Under the pieces are notes generated by a model. That model was not told where the DNA came from and made no database searches. It saw only the letters and a program-made list of their open reading frames with translations. Below are positions 10,336 through 21,306 of a stretch of DNA of 64,000 bases, one piece after another. The DNA is from Sanderia malayensis. Taxonomy: Eukaryota; Cnidaria; Scyphozoa; Semaeostomeae; Pelagiidae. Location: positions 4,402,001 to 4,466,000 of the forward strand of contig RQOL01000718.1 of NCBI GenBank assembly GCA_013076295.1. The letters are read 5' to 3'. Each line of letters begins with the position of its first letter. The stretch's first letter is position 1. Made by a program: the position numbers and the translations under genes.

Positions 10336-10732
10336 CATTTTAGATTACAGACTTATATATCATATGATTTGGAACCTTTTGCTTTTTTGGGTGTGGCTAA
10401 GATGGGCGTTGTTTTGCCATTGAGCACCGGTCAGCTTAAATCCTAGACCCGCCCCTGTTACCGTATTATTGAAATATGGTGGTGCGTTGCCTGGACATAA
10501 ATTTTGGATTGCTCTATGTTCCCTTTTTCTAAAAAAGTAATGACTCTGAAAACGATTCTTACGATTTATCTTCACAAGTATGCATTTTTTTCAGAATTTT
10601 ATCCGTTCATTCCAATTAGCTTTCTCTCCACGTTTTCTATTCTCCGTATTTTAGGGTAATTCCCGGAGATGTGAATTTCAGTATTTTAAAAAGGAAAGTG
10701 AATTTCAGTGTCTCCGATAAAGTGCATTTCAT

Positions 10733-10935
10733 TCAAGTATTCTAGCACCAGAGTAATAGAAACCTCTCTTCGAATATTCCCAGTTTAACTTTGGGGATTT
10801 GCAGATCTCCATAACATGTTGTATTATATTCTGTTATTTGAGATCTTTGGGTGAATTTTTGGCATAGGTTTGCAGGGCAGAGATTTTTCAATATTTTAAA
10901 TGCCATGACCCCTTGGTCAAGGGGGATCATGTTCA
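10733..10935 (-). pseudogene. LINE reverse transcriptase C-terminal fragment
   Basis: On the minus strand FKILKNLCPANLCQKFTQRS, then ITEYNTTCYGDLQIPKVKLG, then IFEERF and YYSGARI match the final segment of CR1/L2-like LINE ORF2 (pattern ..LCP..L...F....I..YNTR......P......F..SF.YSGA..WN). One frameshift precedes YYSGA. A scrap of roughly 70 codons. Confidence 0.6.
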
Positions 10936-10953
10936 TGATCATGATCAGAAGGG

Positions 10954-10994
10954 AGCAAGTCACATCTTCATGAAGAATGAAGATGTGACTTGCT
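10954..10994. repeat. Perfect 18-bp inverted repeat, 5-base loop
   Basis: AGCAAGTCACATCTTCAT and its exact complement are separated by GAAGA. It lies in no recognised gene and next to the LINE scrap. Confidence 0.85.
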
Positions 10995-12201
10995 TCTTTG
11001 AAACCCCATTTCAAAGGAGCTAATGACATTTCGTTTCTCCAACCTTTGCGGGCTTATCCTTCAAGCTAATGTAATACCCACAATTTTTCAATTTTATACC
11101 CAGTAAGTCCTTTCTACACGAAAGATCCCTATTTTAGGATAGTTTGCTAAGTGAAGCTCAGTGTTTAAAAAAAATAGACTCAGTCTCTCCGAGAAAGTGA
11201 ATTCCATTAAATTATGCTACAACAGAGATGTAACTGTCTCTGATTGATTCTGATGAATTTTCTAATTGCCACAGTTTTATCAGCAACATTAGTTACACCC
11301 AGAAGGTAAATTTCTGCGCAAGGACCTAAACAATCAAAAATTCTTGTATTGCAGTTGTTAGTATTGCTCACAGTACATAAATATAATAAAAAAATAATAA
11401 TATGCCAAAGTGCACTGCTTTTACAAGTTTGGCGGGAAAGTACAGCATCCTGACCCCCTTCTCTAGCAATTTGGAAGGTTTAAACAATAGCTTACCCTCC
11501 AGAGATCGAAGCCGTAAACAACATTAGCAAACAACAAACAATGGACCCCTTTCCCATTGACGTCACACCATAAGTCACGAACGCGAAAACGAGGCAACCG
11601 ATGTAATGTCATTTGCTTTCCGATACTCTTCTCGGTAGATGATTTTTAGGATGCATCGAAACCGATCTGCTCGTACACCATTTTTTCGTTTTACGACGAA
11701 GTAGACAACCGAGCGGATGCCGAGAATCGAGCTTCACGAATAAAACGGCGAGAATACTTTGAGCTCTGATGTGTTATCGTTTTGGAAAAGCTTTCGGCCT
11801 AATTTCATTTGTATCCTTTGCATTGAATATCCAAAATACAAAAACCCATAGGTCCAACAAATTGATTTGTTTTAGATATGGTGTCTTTTACTTATGTGGA
11901 TACCTAATAATTTAGACTTAGATACTTTTCGTCCAGAGTAAAAAAGATCATTGTTAAAAACAGTTACTTGTACTCAGTTGGATTATATTTATTGTTTTGC
12001 AAGTTTTTGTGAACCGGCAGCTTAATCGGTAAATAACCGCGCAAAATGATTTAGCGAAAAAATCAGGGGTGGGCTATTCGAACGCTGTCTTGGACTTTGA
12101 GTTTTGTTGGTGCTATTGATTTTTCTATGACGTCATCAATCATATGAATTAAAAGAAACTGAATACAAGGATGAGATTTAGTCATTAAATATTTTTATGC
12201 A
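10995..12201. other. Noncoding; one arm of a 42-bp inverted repeat
   Basis: No domain is recognisable. Bases 11639-11680 are the exact inverse of 13713-13754, which is just upstream of the THAP transposase start. This suggests that the promoter region of another copy of that element lies here in reverse. Confidence 0.55.
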
Positions 12202-13160
12202 CACGTTTTTTTTTATAAGAAACCGGTTTATAAGAAACCTACATTAATCCCCAAAAATTTCGGACGGTTTAATTTTCGGACAAATATACAGTCCGAAAAT
12301 TTAACCGTCCGAAATTTTTAGCATCCGAAAATTTTACCGTCCGAAAATTTTACTGCCAATAAACTATATATAAAAGTTGTGAAGTATATTTCTTTATACT
12401 TCCGATATGTTTCTTGACCAAGCAAAAAGTTGAAAGTGACTGCAATGTCCTGTACAGGTAGAAACGCAATAGAAATGGTAAGCAAGTGTGAAAATACTTG
12501 TCTTTGTTAGCCATCACTTAAAAATGCATGCCATGTGTAGTCAAACAGAAAACTCTATAAAAGAGCCAACGTTTTCTTCAGGGCATCCAATACGAATATA
12601 GCAGGATTCTTCTCATCATTTTACTAGCTTGATTGATCCTCGTCGTTAATATGATCATCATCAAGCATGATTAGCAGCAGCTCAGCTTCCTCTAAGTTCT
12701 CTGATTCATTTCCTTTTGTATTTGGAAATTGTTCATCTGAAAATTCCCCAGTTTCATTATCGACTTTCCTCGAGTTCGATACAAACTAGAACTGTATGCA
12801 TGTACTCAATCATTAGTGTTGTGTGTTTTGTTGAAGATCTCATTGTTATGTTGTGTTATGAACCTTGAAGATACTATCCGAAAGTCCTTCGAGTCTCTTT
12901 ACATTTTGTCCGAAATTCTTGTCCGAAATTGTCCGAAATCAGGATTATTCAGTCCGAAATTTTCTGTCAGAAAATTAAACGTCCGAAATTAAACCGTCAG
13001 AAATTTTTGGGGATTAATGTAGATCTAGACACCCTAATTAAACTACAACTTTTTTCATTAAATTAAGAAACTTTTAAGAAATTTTTAGACCAAAATGTAG
13101 CTAAAAATTAAGAAACTTTTACTACTAGGCCTTGAGCCAGGTTTCTTATAAAAAAACGTG
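12202..13160. mobile_element. MITE with ACACG(T)n ATAAGAAACC ends, hosting a nested MITE
   Basis: The left end ACACGTTTTTTTTTATAAGA is inverted at the right end (TTTCTTATAAAAAAACGTGT). A second, shorter copy with the same ends lies at 22980-23360. Internal AAGAAACTTTTA motifs recur in both. The element has no coding capacity of its own; the middle is occupied by another MITE (12242-13019). Confidence 0.8.
12242..13019 (-). mobile_element. Nested TA-flanked DNA element with transposase remnant
   Basis: CATTAATCCCCAAAAATTTC at the left is inverted at the right (TTTTTGGGGATTAATG), each flanked by TA, the target duplication of the Tc1/mariner/pogo superfamily. The subterminal part repeats GTCCGAAAATTT many times on both sides. 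Inside, the minus strand (12780 to 12624) encodes DEQFPNTKGNESENLEEAEL, then LLIMLDDDHINDEDQSS and a stop, an acidic tail like those ending pogo/Tigger/jerky transposases. It is probably a deletion derivative of an autonomous element. Confidence 0.7.
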
Positions 13161-13712
13161 TATTTTCTCTCAAAGGTACTGTGTATTGAATATCAAGTCA
13201 ACTTCCATTCTAGTTTACAAGCCCTATTAGGGGGGGGGGGTGACATTATTTTATATTTCATAGCGAAACCTTGCCATTATTTTATATTTCAAAATTACCA
13301 AAACCATATATTTCAAAATTATCAAATGTTTCAAAACCGAAAGACCTAAATATTTATATTCTCCCAAAAATTCCCGATTATTTCATATTGCAAATACCCC
13401 TTATAGGGTCTACCGACGGTATTCAGATATGTAAAGTGACACAATATCTTTTTAATCGCCCAAAATATATCATAGCACATTGTATGCAGAATATAACATC
13501 TGCAGGAAACATCAATAATGCTGGCATTATCATGAAAATCTACTGGCATTGCGGCATGTCAATTTACTCGGCGAGAGAACCAATTTCTCTCCACCATTCA
13601 GATCTCCTGCCCTGCAAAGTCAACTCCGACGAAAACAAAACAATATACTCTTTGTTCGTTATCGTTGGTTAGTCGTACGGTTCGGTTGGATCATCGTCAT
13701 ACAACGAGAACT

Positions 13713-13754
13713 TGGTGTACGAGCAGATCGGTTTCGATGCATCCTAAAAATCAT
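13713..13754. repeat. 42-bp arm, exact inverse of 11639-11680
   Basis: TGGTGTACGAGCAGATCGGT and the following bases to 13754 match the other arm without a mismatch. The arm ends 76 bases before the ATG of the THAP transposase. Confidence 0.85.
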
Positions 13755-13829
13755 CGACCATACTTCTCTACTGCAAATCTGCGTTATCATTGCGATTAAA
13801 GTACTTTAAATTAAAAAAAGTAAGCGAAA

Positions 13830-15420
13830 ATGAGTAGTGAAGAGCTATCCGACATAGCTAAAGATATACCAAAGACGAAAAAACGATCTTGGGGACGTCA
13901 ATGTGCCGCTATTGGATGTTGTAGCTACTTTTATAATTGTGATGGATCACGCACGGGCCTACATTTTTTTAACTTTCCCAAGTCAAATCCGGAGAAACGT
14001 CGCTGGTGTAATTTAATTAAACGGGTAGATGGCATGGATGGTTTCAGAGTCAACAACGCAACCTGCCTTTGTGAAAAGCATTTTACACCAGCTGATATAA
14101 AGCGAAACCCACACCATTGGCGTCTTGTTCCTGGTGCTGAACCTTCCTTAAATTTACTAGCTGATACCGGCCCTTCAGCAACCTCCAAAAGCAAAGCGCG
14201 GAAGCCTCCAACACCTCGTCATGAAATATTGCCTCCAACCTTGTCCATGGATGTAACTGAAAAATCCTCAAGTTTTGGTGGTGAAATGGATGTTGATCTT
14301 GATCATGCTTTTGAAGAAGGACCTTCAACCTTCACTGTTTCCACCCAAACTGATTTTTCTTTCATCAACTCCCCTACCTATCTTCCAATTGATTCTGACA
14401 AGGTGGAAAATGATATCATGCACTCTTTTGCCAAGAATGAAGATCTTAAATCCCAAAATGCAGACCTATCAGCCAAGATTGCCTCATTAGAAACCCAATT
14501 GGAATATCTGAAAAGTTGAAATCTGATAATTCAGCAGCAAAGTTCTACACTGGTTTCCTGAACTTTTCAACATTGCTAACAACATTTGAATGTTTCGAGC
14601 CTAAACTCCAAAAATGCAATATTGGCGTGGCAACAAGTCTTTTCACAGTTCTGAACCTCATCAAAGCAAGTCCTCTTGTGGTCCTAAGCGTTCACTCACT
14701 CACTTTGAAGAATTTATTCTTGTTCTGATGAGACTGGTTTGTTTATTGACGATTTGGCTCATCGATTTGGTATTTCTTTTGGTCACGTGTCAAAGATTTT
14801 TTCAACTTGGATTTGTTTTCTTTATCATGAACTCTCACTGCTTTTTAAACCCCCTTCTCAAGAGATTGTATGACAAAACATGCCTGCACAATTTGAAGAT
14901 TTCCCAACAACCAGATTGATTATTGATTGCATTGAATTGTTTGCTGAAATTCCATCATCTATGAAAGCTCAATCCCAAACATGGTCTGAATATAAACATC
15001 ACAACACATGGAAAGCTCTCATTGGCATATCCTCTTCTGGCTTAATTACCTTTGTTTCAAAGCTATCGTCTGGCAAGGTCTCTGACAAAGAAATCACTCT
15101 TAAGTCTGGTGTTCTGGCACTTCTTGAGCATTACGATAACCTAATGGCAGACTGTGGTTTTGATATTCAAAACATTGTTCCTCCTGGCGTTACCCTCAAC
15201 ATTGCACCTTTCAAGGGCACAAGAGCACAACTGACAGCAAAGGAAACAGAGGAAGCTGCTTGTATTCCTTCTGTTCGCATACATGTGGAACGTGCCATAA
15301 GAATAGTAAAGATTACCATATCCTTGATTGTGTTTTGCCATTGTCATTGCATTCAACTGCCAATCAAATTTTTACTGTTTGCTGTCTATTGGCAAATGTT
15401 TTACCATTACTAGTAGAACC
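13830..15420 (+). pseudogene. THAP + HTH_Tnp_4 + DDE_Tnp_4 transposase, frameshifted
   Basis: The ATG at 13830 starts a protein with an N-terminal THAP finger: QCAAIGC, FFNFPKSNPEKRRW, CLCEKHF and GAEPSLNL (residues about 28-110). A coiled-coil follows near residues 200-229 and the frame stops at 14517. In shifted frames come LTHFEEFILVLMRL, FIDDLAHRFGISFGHVSKIF (helix-turn-helix) and the catalytic domain: RLIIDCIELF (Asp 14925-14927), LMADCGFDI (Asp 15150-15152) and RIHVERAIR (Glu 15288-15290). The last part, DYHILDCVLPL, lies in a third frame. The catalytic triad is intact but at least four frameshifts separate it from the THAP finger. THAP fused to a DDE_Tnp_4 transposase is typical of Harbinger/ISL2EU-like DNA transposons; terminal repeats were not located. 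Confidence 0.8.
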
Positions 15421-16380
15421 TAGTGATAAGTAAGCCTAAAAATAATTGTTTTAAAAATAAAGTAACAATAGTGAGAATAATTATCTTAGCTTAACCTTGT
15501 TCTATAAAACATACATTGATACGATATCTTTAGTTTACAATGTTATTTCATGTAATTTCAATTAGTTTAACCTTGTACCAGAACTATGAAACATACTAAA
15601 TGTTTCATTTACATTATTTTTTAATTCTGCAATTTCATTTTAGCTAAGTAGCTGAATAATAATTTTTACTATCAAAATATATCTTTAGCGTATAATGTTA
15701 TCTCACATTGTTATACTATGTGATGATATTACAAGAATCAAGAGGATATTTATTCTTAATTACAATTACTTTACTTTATCAAAGTTTGTCCAACCGCCAT
15801 GCAAATATAACCTAAAACCACGCTTCACACGTTGTGTAAAAAGTTTAGCAAGTATAGATAGATAGCTCATGTATCGCGCGGAGTGTGATACATATACTGC
15901 AAAGGTGTGTGCTCATTCATAAAATTATGGTACTATTCCTATTCAGAACGCTATTCCTAACAGACTATTCCTAACAAACTCTTGTACCCTTTGTAAAGCA
16001 GGAGCAGTAATTGTACTATGTACTAAAAATTTGTTTGTAGTGGCGGTAGAAGACATCGTAAACATCATGAAGGTAAGTCGAGACTGGGTCACCATTGGCG
16101 CAAATTGTGTTACACGCAGGTATGAATACTTTTCACTAAATTTAGTCTAAATTGTGCACATCACACAATAAAAAATAGAAATCAAAGCTTCTGTGTTTCT
16201 TTGTAGCTTGTCAAGAGAGGAGCAGTTAATACAGACAATGCACATGCGAAGGTTTGCCAGGTTTATGTTGCATTACAATCTTGAAATGCATTGCAGTATA
16301 ATGTACTGTTTTCTATTGTTAAAAATCGTTGCTAAATATTGCTATTTGATGCTTTACACAATTTATTTGCTTTTTTGTAG
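15421..16380. other. AT-rich, no gene recognised
   Basis: Only short open frames. A short block at 16050-16125 (ATGAAGGTAAGTCGAGACTG onward) and another after 16206 could be small upstream exons of the C48 gene at 16381, but neither carries a recognisable domain. Confidence 0.4.
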
Positions 16381-18197
16381 AGTTTGGAGGCCGGCAAGTG
16401 CCCGCCAATTACGCAAGACAAAATAAAAGGCTACATTCATGCTCCATCTTCTGCAACACGGACTGACAACCGCAGATACTTCAGGGATGGCATTCCATGC
16501 GAACGTGTACTGCGTGAAGCACTTGCCCACTTGCTGAAGAGTAGACAAGTCCTCATTGCTTATATCAGGAAAGAACATTACGACAAAGAAGGCTTGCTGA
16601 CATGCCTTGGATTTTTGCAAGGAAAAGAACGTGATCGAATCACAGAGCCAGACCGACAATGGCTGTCCTCTATTCAGAGTCATGTAGAACAACCCCAAGG
16701 TACCCAACCTATAAATACAGCTGCAGCAGCCGTGTTAATCAACAGAATTCACAGCCAACCGCAGAACAGTAATTGCAACATTACAGGTATGCCATATGAT
16801 TCATTGCGTTTTTGGCACACGGTGGATCAACGGAGAAATTGTTGATAACATGATTAGTTTAATTAACAACCAATCGGGGGAGGCTTTTTTAACTTAAATG
16901 CGGGCACCAGTGTTGAAGACATTAGCTTGAATGTAACTCGTAATACTAAAAAGCGACGATTCTCTACTCAACCGCTCCGCCTGGTTTTTGCCATTCACGT
17001 GATTAATATCAACAATGAGACCTTCATTGGCGTTGTTACTGTAAACGGGGTACATCACGCTGGAAACCACTTTGCTCTCTGTGTTTACCTTACCGACCGC
17101 AACACATTTTACTGTGATTCACTAGAATATCCTATTCCCCAGGACTTGGTAATTATCTTCCACAATTTTTTTTCCTGTGTCTTTGATGAACCAAAGTCAG
17201 CCCAGTGCACTGTATTTGCAGTTCACGATCCCAAATCTGTGACCCATGATATTCACATTAGCACGAGGCAATGCTGGCCTTTTTTCCGTTACAAACGGAC
17301 TCGACTATCTGTGGCATTGCGACAATTATCTCCATGAGTCTTGCGGAATTTGATGTAGAAAGCTTCCTGGCGCTAGGTGAGCTAACAAAATCTAATTACC
17401 TGGATTTTAAGTATTTAAAACATATCTCCAGGTACAATTGTTTTTTGCGACTTATCGTCTTGTTAAATAGAAACGTTGATTTATCTGTAGCATGTGCAAT
17501 CGGTAATTCCAGTACCCATATTAAACCCACGGAACATCTCGTTTTCCGTCACAAAGATACACCAATGCACGAATTTGTTGAACTCGAAAACCAACAGGAT
17601 TCCCATAAGTTGCTAACAGGTTCGTCACAGTGCCACGATACCACGCAACAACCCGCGGAAGAATTATCACGATTACCCAAGGCGTCATCAGACGAACAAC
17701 TAGTTCGGAATGCGCCTAAAAGCCACGTGTTGGGTGATATCGATATACGTGACTTTGTAATGGAATGCATTGGTAGCACTTTCAACAGCTCAAAAATCCC
17801 TTGCCACTGCGCACTTTGTCCTTTGTCAGTTATGCGTGGCTATTTGTCTAAAACCACGTTACATATTTCGAAGGTTCATTTGCATGAACGAAGAATGATA
17901 CGGCATGGTAATTTAACTCGTTTGCCCTGCAAATTGCTACATGCAGATAAATGCTTCTCCCGTGAAAATATTTCCCACTACCACTGCCCTTTTTGTTCTG
18001 CTGTTGTGCAGCAAAAGTGTTACTTTGTTGCACATCTTCAAGAACACAACCGTACCCCTAGCTTTAATTCTGCAAGCAAGCAAACTACAACCACAAAGAA
18101 GGAAACCGTTGTAAATGAGGTAGAAGATAGCCATAAAACAACTGACATCGATCCCATACAAGTCAAAGAACTTCGAACAACATGGTCGTTTTGCTGA
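16381..18197 (+). pseudogene. Ulp1-like (C48) cysteine protease with C-terminal C2H2 fingers
   Basis: An acceptor TTTTTGTAG before 16381 opens an unknown N-terminal domain (IKGYIHAPSSATRTDNRRYF, KSRQVLIAYIRKEHYDKEG). A C48/Ulp1 fold follows: RWINGEIVDNMISLI (16828-16872), GNHFALCVYL (His 17068-17070), TFYCDSLEYP (Asp 17116-17118) and FPLQTDSTICGIATI (Gln 17292-17294, Cys 17310-17312), the complete triad of a SUMO-type deconjugating protease. Frames change near 16800, at the G5/T6 runs at 16876-16888, and at the T6 run at 17280-17286. The C-terminal 308-codon frame ends with CHCALC..H..H and YHCPFCSAVV...HLQEHN fingers. The shifts sit mainly in homopolymers, so they may be sequencing errors. 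Such proteins are often carried by large DNA transposons. Confidence 0.7.
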
Positions 18198-18469
18198 GGC
18201 AACAGAGGGCAATGTCAGCAGTGCTAAACAAGGGAAGTTAACTGTCTCCTTTCCCTGGCTTATAATATCGATTTGGGTGCGAAGGTCAACGACCCAGTCA
18301 CTAGTAGCAACACTCAAATCACGTATATCTGTTTTGATCAGTGATTGATCTGCATAACATAAGACAATGAAGAAATTAGATCCTTCTTTCGTTTGACGGC
18401 TCTTTCAATTCAAATCTTCTACGAACCTGAATCGGTCAACGAGAAGTCCCCGGCTATAATAGTCTTAGG

Positions 18470-18660
18470 GTTTTGGGCCAAAGGTATGGAATAGCCTCTC
18501 CAATGAAACAAAGTCAGCTGAAACTCTTAAAATCTTTAAACAAATAATGAAACAATGGAATGGCATACTATATGACTTGCAATGTATGCCAGCTCAACAC
18601 GTCACGGAATGTTTTTTCCTAATTGGTAAATTTAATCTATTAGTCTTATGTATGTAACTA
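18470..18660 (+). pseudogene. LINE ORF2 C-terminal end
   Basis: WNSLSNETKSAETLKIFKQI followed by MKQWNGILYDLQCM and a stop near 18657 matches the usual C-terminus of CR1/L2-like LINEs (WNSLP.E.K...SL..FK..LK.W). Upstream sequence is not recognisable. Confidence 0.6.
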
Positions 18661-18989
18661 TGTATTGTATTGCATGTAACAAATTTTAATTAAGTTTTTT
18701 TTATTTTATATTTAAGAAGCTAGAGTTAAATATTTTCGCATTAAAATAATTTGACAACAACAATAGAAGATAGGAATAAGAGGAATAGGATGGCATTAAA
18801 ACAAGTCAAGAACAAAACATCTATACCAATTAAATATGACGTCATTGTAAGAGCTATTTTTGAAAATCAGTTGCGTCTTCATACAATTGCTCTGATGCCT
18901 GGTTGGAGGGGCTGGGTAGTGTAAATAGTAATTTCAAAACTATAACGATTTAAATCTTGATGATGGCAGTGATGAACTCCATGAGCCAC

Positions 18990-19440
18990 AATCGCCTGCT
19001 GTTGTAGGCCCCGCCAATAAAAGAGAAATAGAAAATGAATGGCTTGGGGAGTTGCCGTTGACACAAAATGACAGAGCATTGTTGCATACAAGAAATTATG
19101 TGAATGAACAGATTTGCAACACAGCCATAAGGATTATGCGTCAATATGGAGGATACTCAGAGATTTCAAAGTTGAATACATATGTAGCAGACCGCAAGCC
19201 ATTCATCCAAATAATACCATTGCAACATCAAGGAATGCCAGGTTCAACGTGTGGGACACTGTCAAACATTTCCCCCCTCCGATTCACATTACTTTGTATG
19301 ATAGTGCTGCAAGAACTTATTATCTATCAGAAAAACAAGAAGTCTGACACGATGTTTCTCTGGAATACCATGCCGCACTGTTATGTAAATGCAATTCCCA
19401 AACCAGTTTCACCATAGATATCCCAAAAGCTAATTCGGTA
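18990..19440 (+). pseudogene. Second C48/Ulp1-like protease relic
   Basis: Reading ENEWLGELPLTQNDRALLHT, INEQ-type segment YVNEQICNTAIRIMRQYGGY, then KPFIQIIPLQHQ in one frame and PPIHITLYDSAARTYYLSEK in another gives the arrangement seen in invertebrate Ulp1-like proteins (WL.D..I..AQ.LL....GG......F.QI.......H......V..YDS). The His-Trp block is blurred at the frameshift near 19235. The Gln-Cys end of the catalytic domain is not seen. A PHD-like finger follows. Confidence 0.45.
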
Positions 19441-19642
19441 AATAAAAATAGTTGAATTGGTGTTACAGCTATATCACACGTTATGTCTATCTAGAAGTAT
19501 TGAACCGAGCAGAGTAACCTATAACTATCAAAACTTAAAAAAGTAGTTCACCTCCTGTCTGGCTGTCTCGAAAGCAGATCCTTTGACCAAATTCAGCTCT
19601 GGCCAACCAAAACAAACATAAAGCAAGAACACATTATTAAAT

Positions 19643-19954
19643 TTGTGTAAATCTTTATTGCTCTTGAAAAAAAAACCATACTTGGGGGAAGAAATGTTTC
19701 ACTGTGCATCATGTTCAGGCTGGTTTCGCAGAAATTGTGACAAAAGTCATCCGCAAAATAAAAAGTGGGAATGTTCTGCATGCACACCTAAAAACACTCA
19801 ACGGCACTCTAAAAGAAAGCTGCAGCGTCCTAAAAATACTAAATGTAAATATGAAGAGAAAATACCATATAAAGTTATAAAGCAGCGTACACCACTTTTC
19901 CAACAATTAATAAACAAAGTTGTGTCGAACCTATCATCAAGCAATACTGAATAA
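19643..19954 (+). pseudogene. PHD-like zinc finger fragment
   Basis: EMFHCASCSGWFRRNCDKSH followed by KWECSACTP has the spacing of the second half of a PHD finger (H/C-x-x-C, a conserved Trp, then C-x-x-C). A basic tail follows. In many invertebrate mobile genes such a finger ends the Ulp1-like protease, and the order here agrees. Confidence 0.5.
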
Positions 19955-20590
19955 AAGTATGCTAACGGTAACTTCGACCATAATTACATTCTTATTGTAA
20001 AATTATTTTGACAACATTGATTCACACTCATATATGTGGGAATCTACTTTGTATTAGGGCCCTAGGTCAGTTGTTTGAGTAATTACAGTCAGTTTCTTAT
20101 AATTACTTTTTATAATTAGTTTTTAATAACAAGTTTTTATACTCTTTTTCTTATTCTTTTGTCATCTTTATTTATTAGATTTACTTCTGCAAATAATGAC
20201 AATGTTTTTTATAAGAACCAGTAAATATTTAAAGCATAGACCATTGTTTTCTATATTGTTCTCAATTTGAAATCGAAGCTCAGTGTTCTTATAAATTGTG
20301 TTCTTACAAAAAAGAGGGTATTTAATACGGAGCTGCAATTTGCATTTGAGAAAAAAATTGTATATGTAGAAAAACTAAAAAAATGTGTTGATGTTCTGAG
20401 TAAATATTTAAAACAGGAAAAAATATTGACCTTATGAAAGTTACGTGTTCTTGTAAAAGTAGCCTGCAGTTGATCGTGCGTAATCTTGTGGCAAAGGAAC
20501 AGGGCCTGGAATATCTGCTAATGCATTTCGCATTATATTACTATGTGGGAAAAAGGTCATTGGAAGACTTTATGATCTCAAAGATAAGAT
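19955..20590. other. AT-rich, no gene recognised
   Basis: TA-rich sequence with stops in all frames. Confidence 0.5.
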
Positions 20591-21306
20591 CAAAGAAGTG
20601 ACGACATATATCAGAGCTAAGGATGTTGAAAGGCTAACAAACGGTAACAGGATAGGCATTTATTTGGGTACAGACAGGAGGCATCCATTGCAGAAGAAAA
20701 AATACGGTATCTCATGGCTGAGGAAGATACTATCAGACTAACCATAGGATTTCACGAAGGACGGTGTTCTACGTGGATGCAACTGGAAACCTTTTTGACA
20801 AAATAAAGGACAGTGGCAGGGCTCTGTACTACGCGATGGTAGTTGGGCATCCATTCAGTTTGGCAACACTGCTGCTGTTGGCTGGGCTCATTGCCACCGA
20901 GCATGACACAGAGTCTACCAGGCGTTTATTTCGCCTTAAATCCGCTGTTGTGAAAGTAAAGGTTACAAGCAATCTGCGAACGCCACTCCTGTAATAATGA
21001 CGGACTTATCACTGGCCGTATTTACAGCTGCTTTACTGGAATACAACAGAGAGTCTAGAAAGAACATTCCCCATAATGAATGGGAATGCCTTCGCAAAAT
21101 TTCTCCATCATCTATATGTGCACTCCGTGTGCACTCCGCGTGCACTGCACACATGCACTGCACACATGATGAAGGATACAAAGAAGCATGCCGTTGCCAG
21201 GAAAGATGATTCAGATACTTTCTCAAAGGAACATCTAGCAATGTGCTTTTTAGGCAGACTAATCCAAACGAAAAGTTTGGAGGAAGCCAGTGATCATCAA
21301 AGCTAA
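20590..21306 (+). pseudogene. Relic of an uncharacterised transposon-associated protein
   Basis: TVFYVDATGNLFDKIKDSGR, ALYYAMVVGHPFS and LLLAGLIATEHDTES (around 20764-20930), then ALHTCTAHMMKDTKKH (around 21150) match in order a protein type common in cnidarian genomes (pattern YVDATG.....K.....LYYA.V........P.AE..TS.H, later C..H..K). No function is known to me. Several stops and shifts break it. A (GTGCACTCC)-like simple repeat interrupts it at about 21117-21170. Confidence 0.4.
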
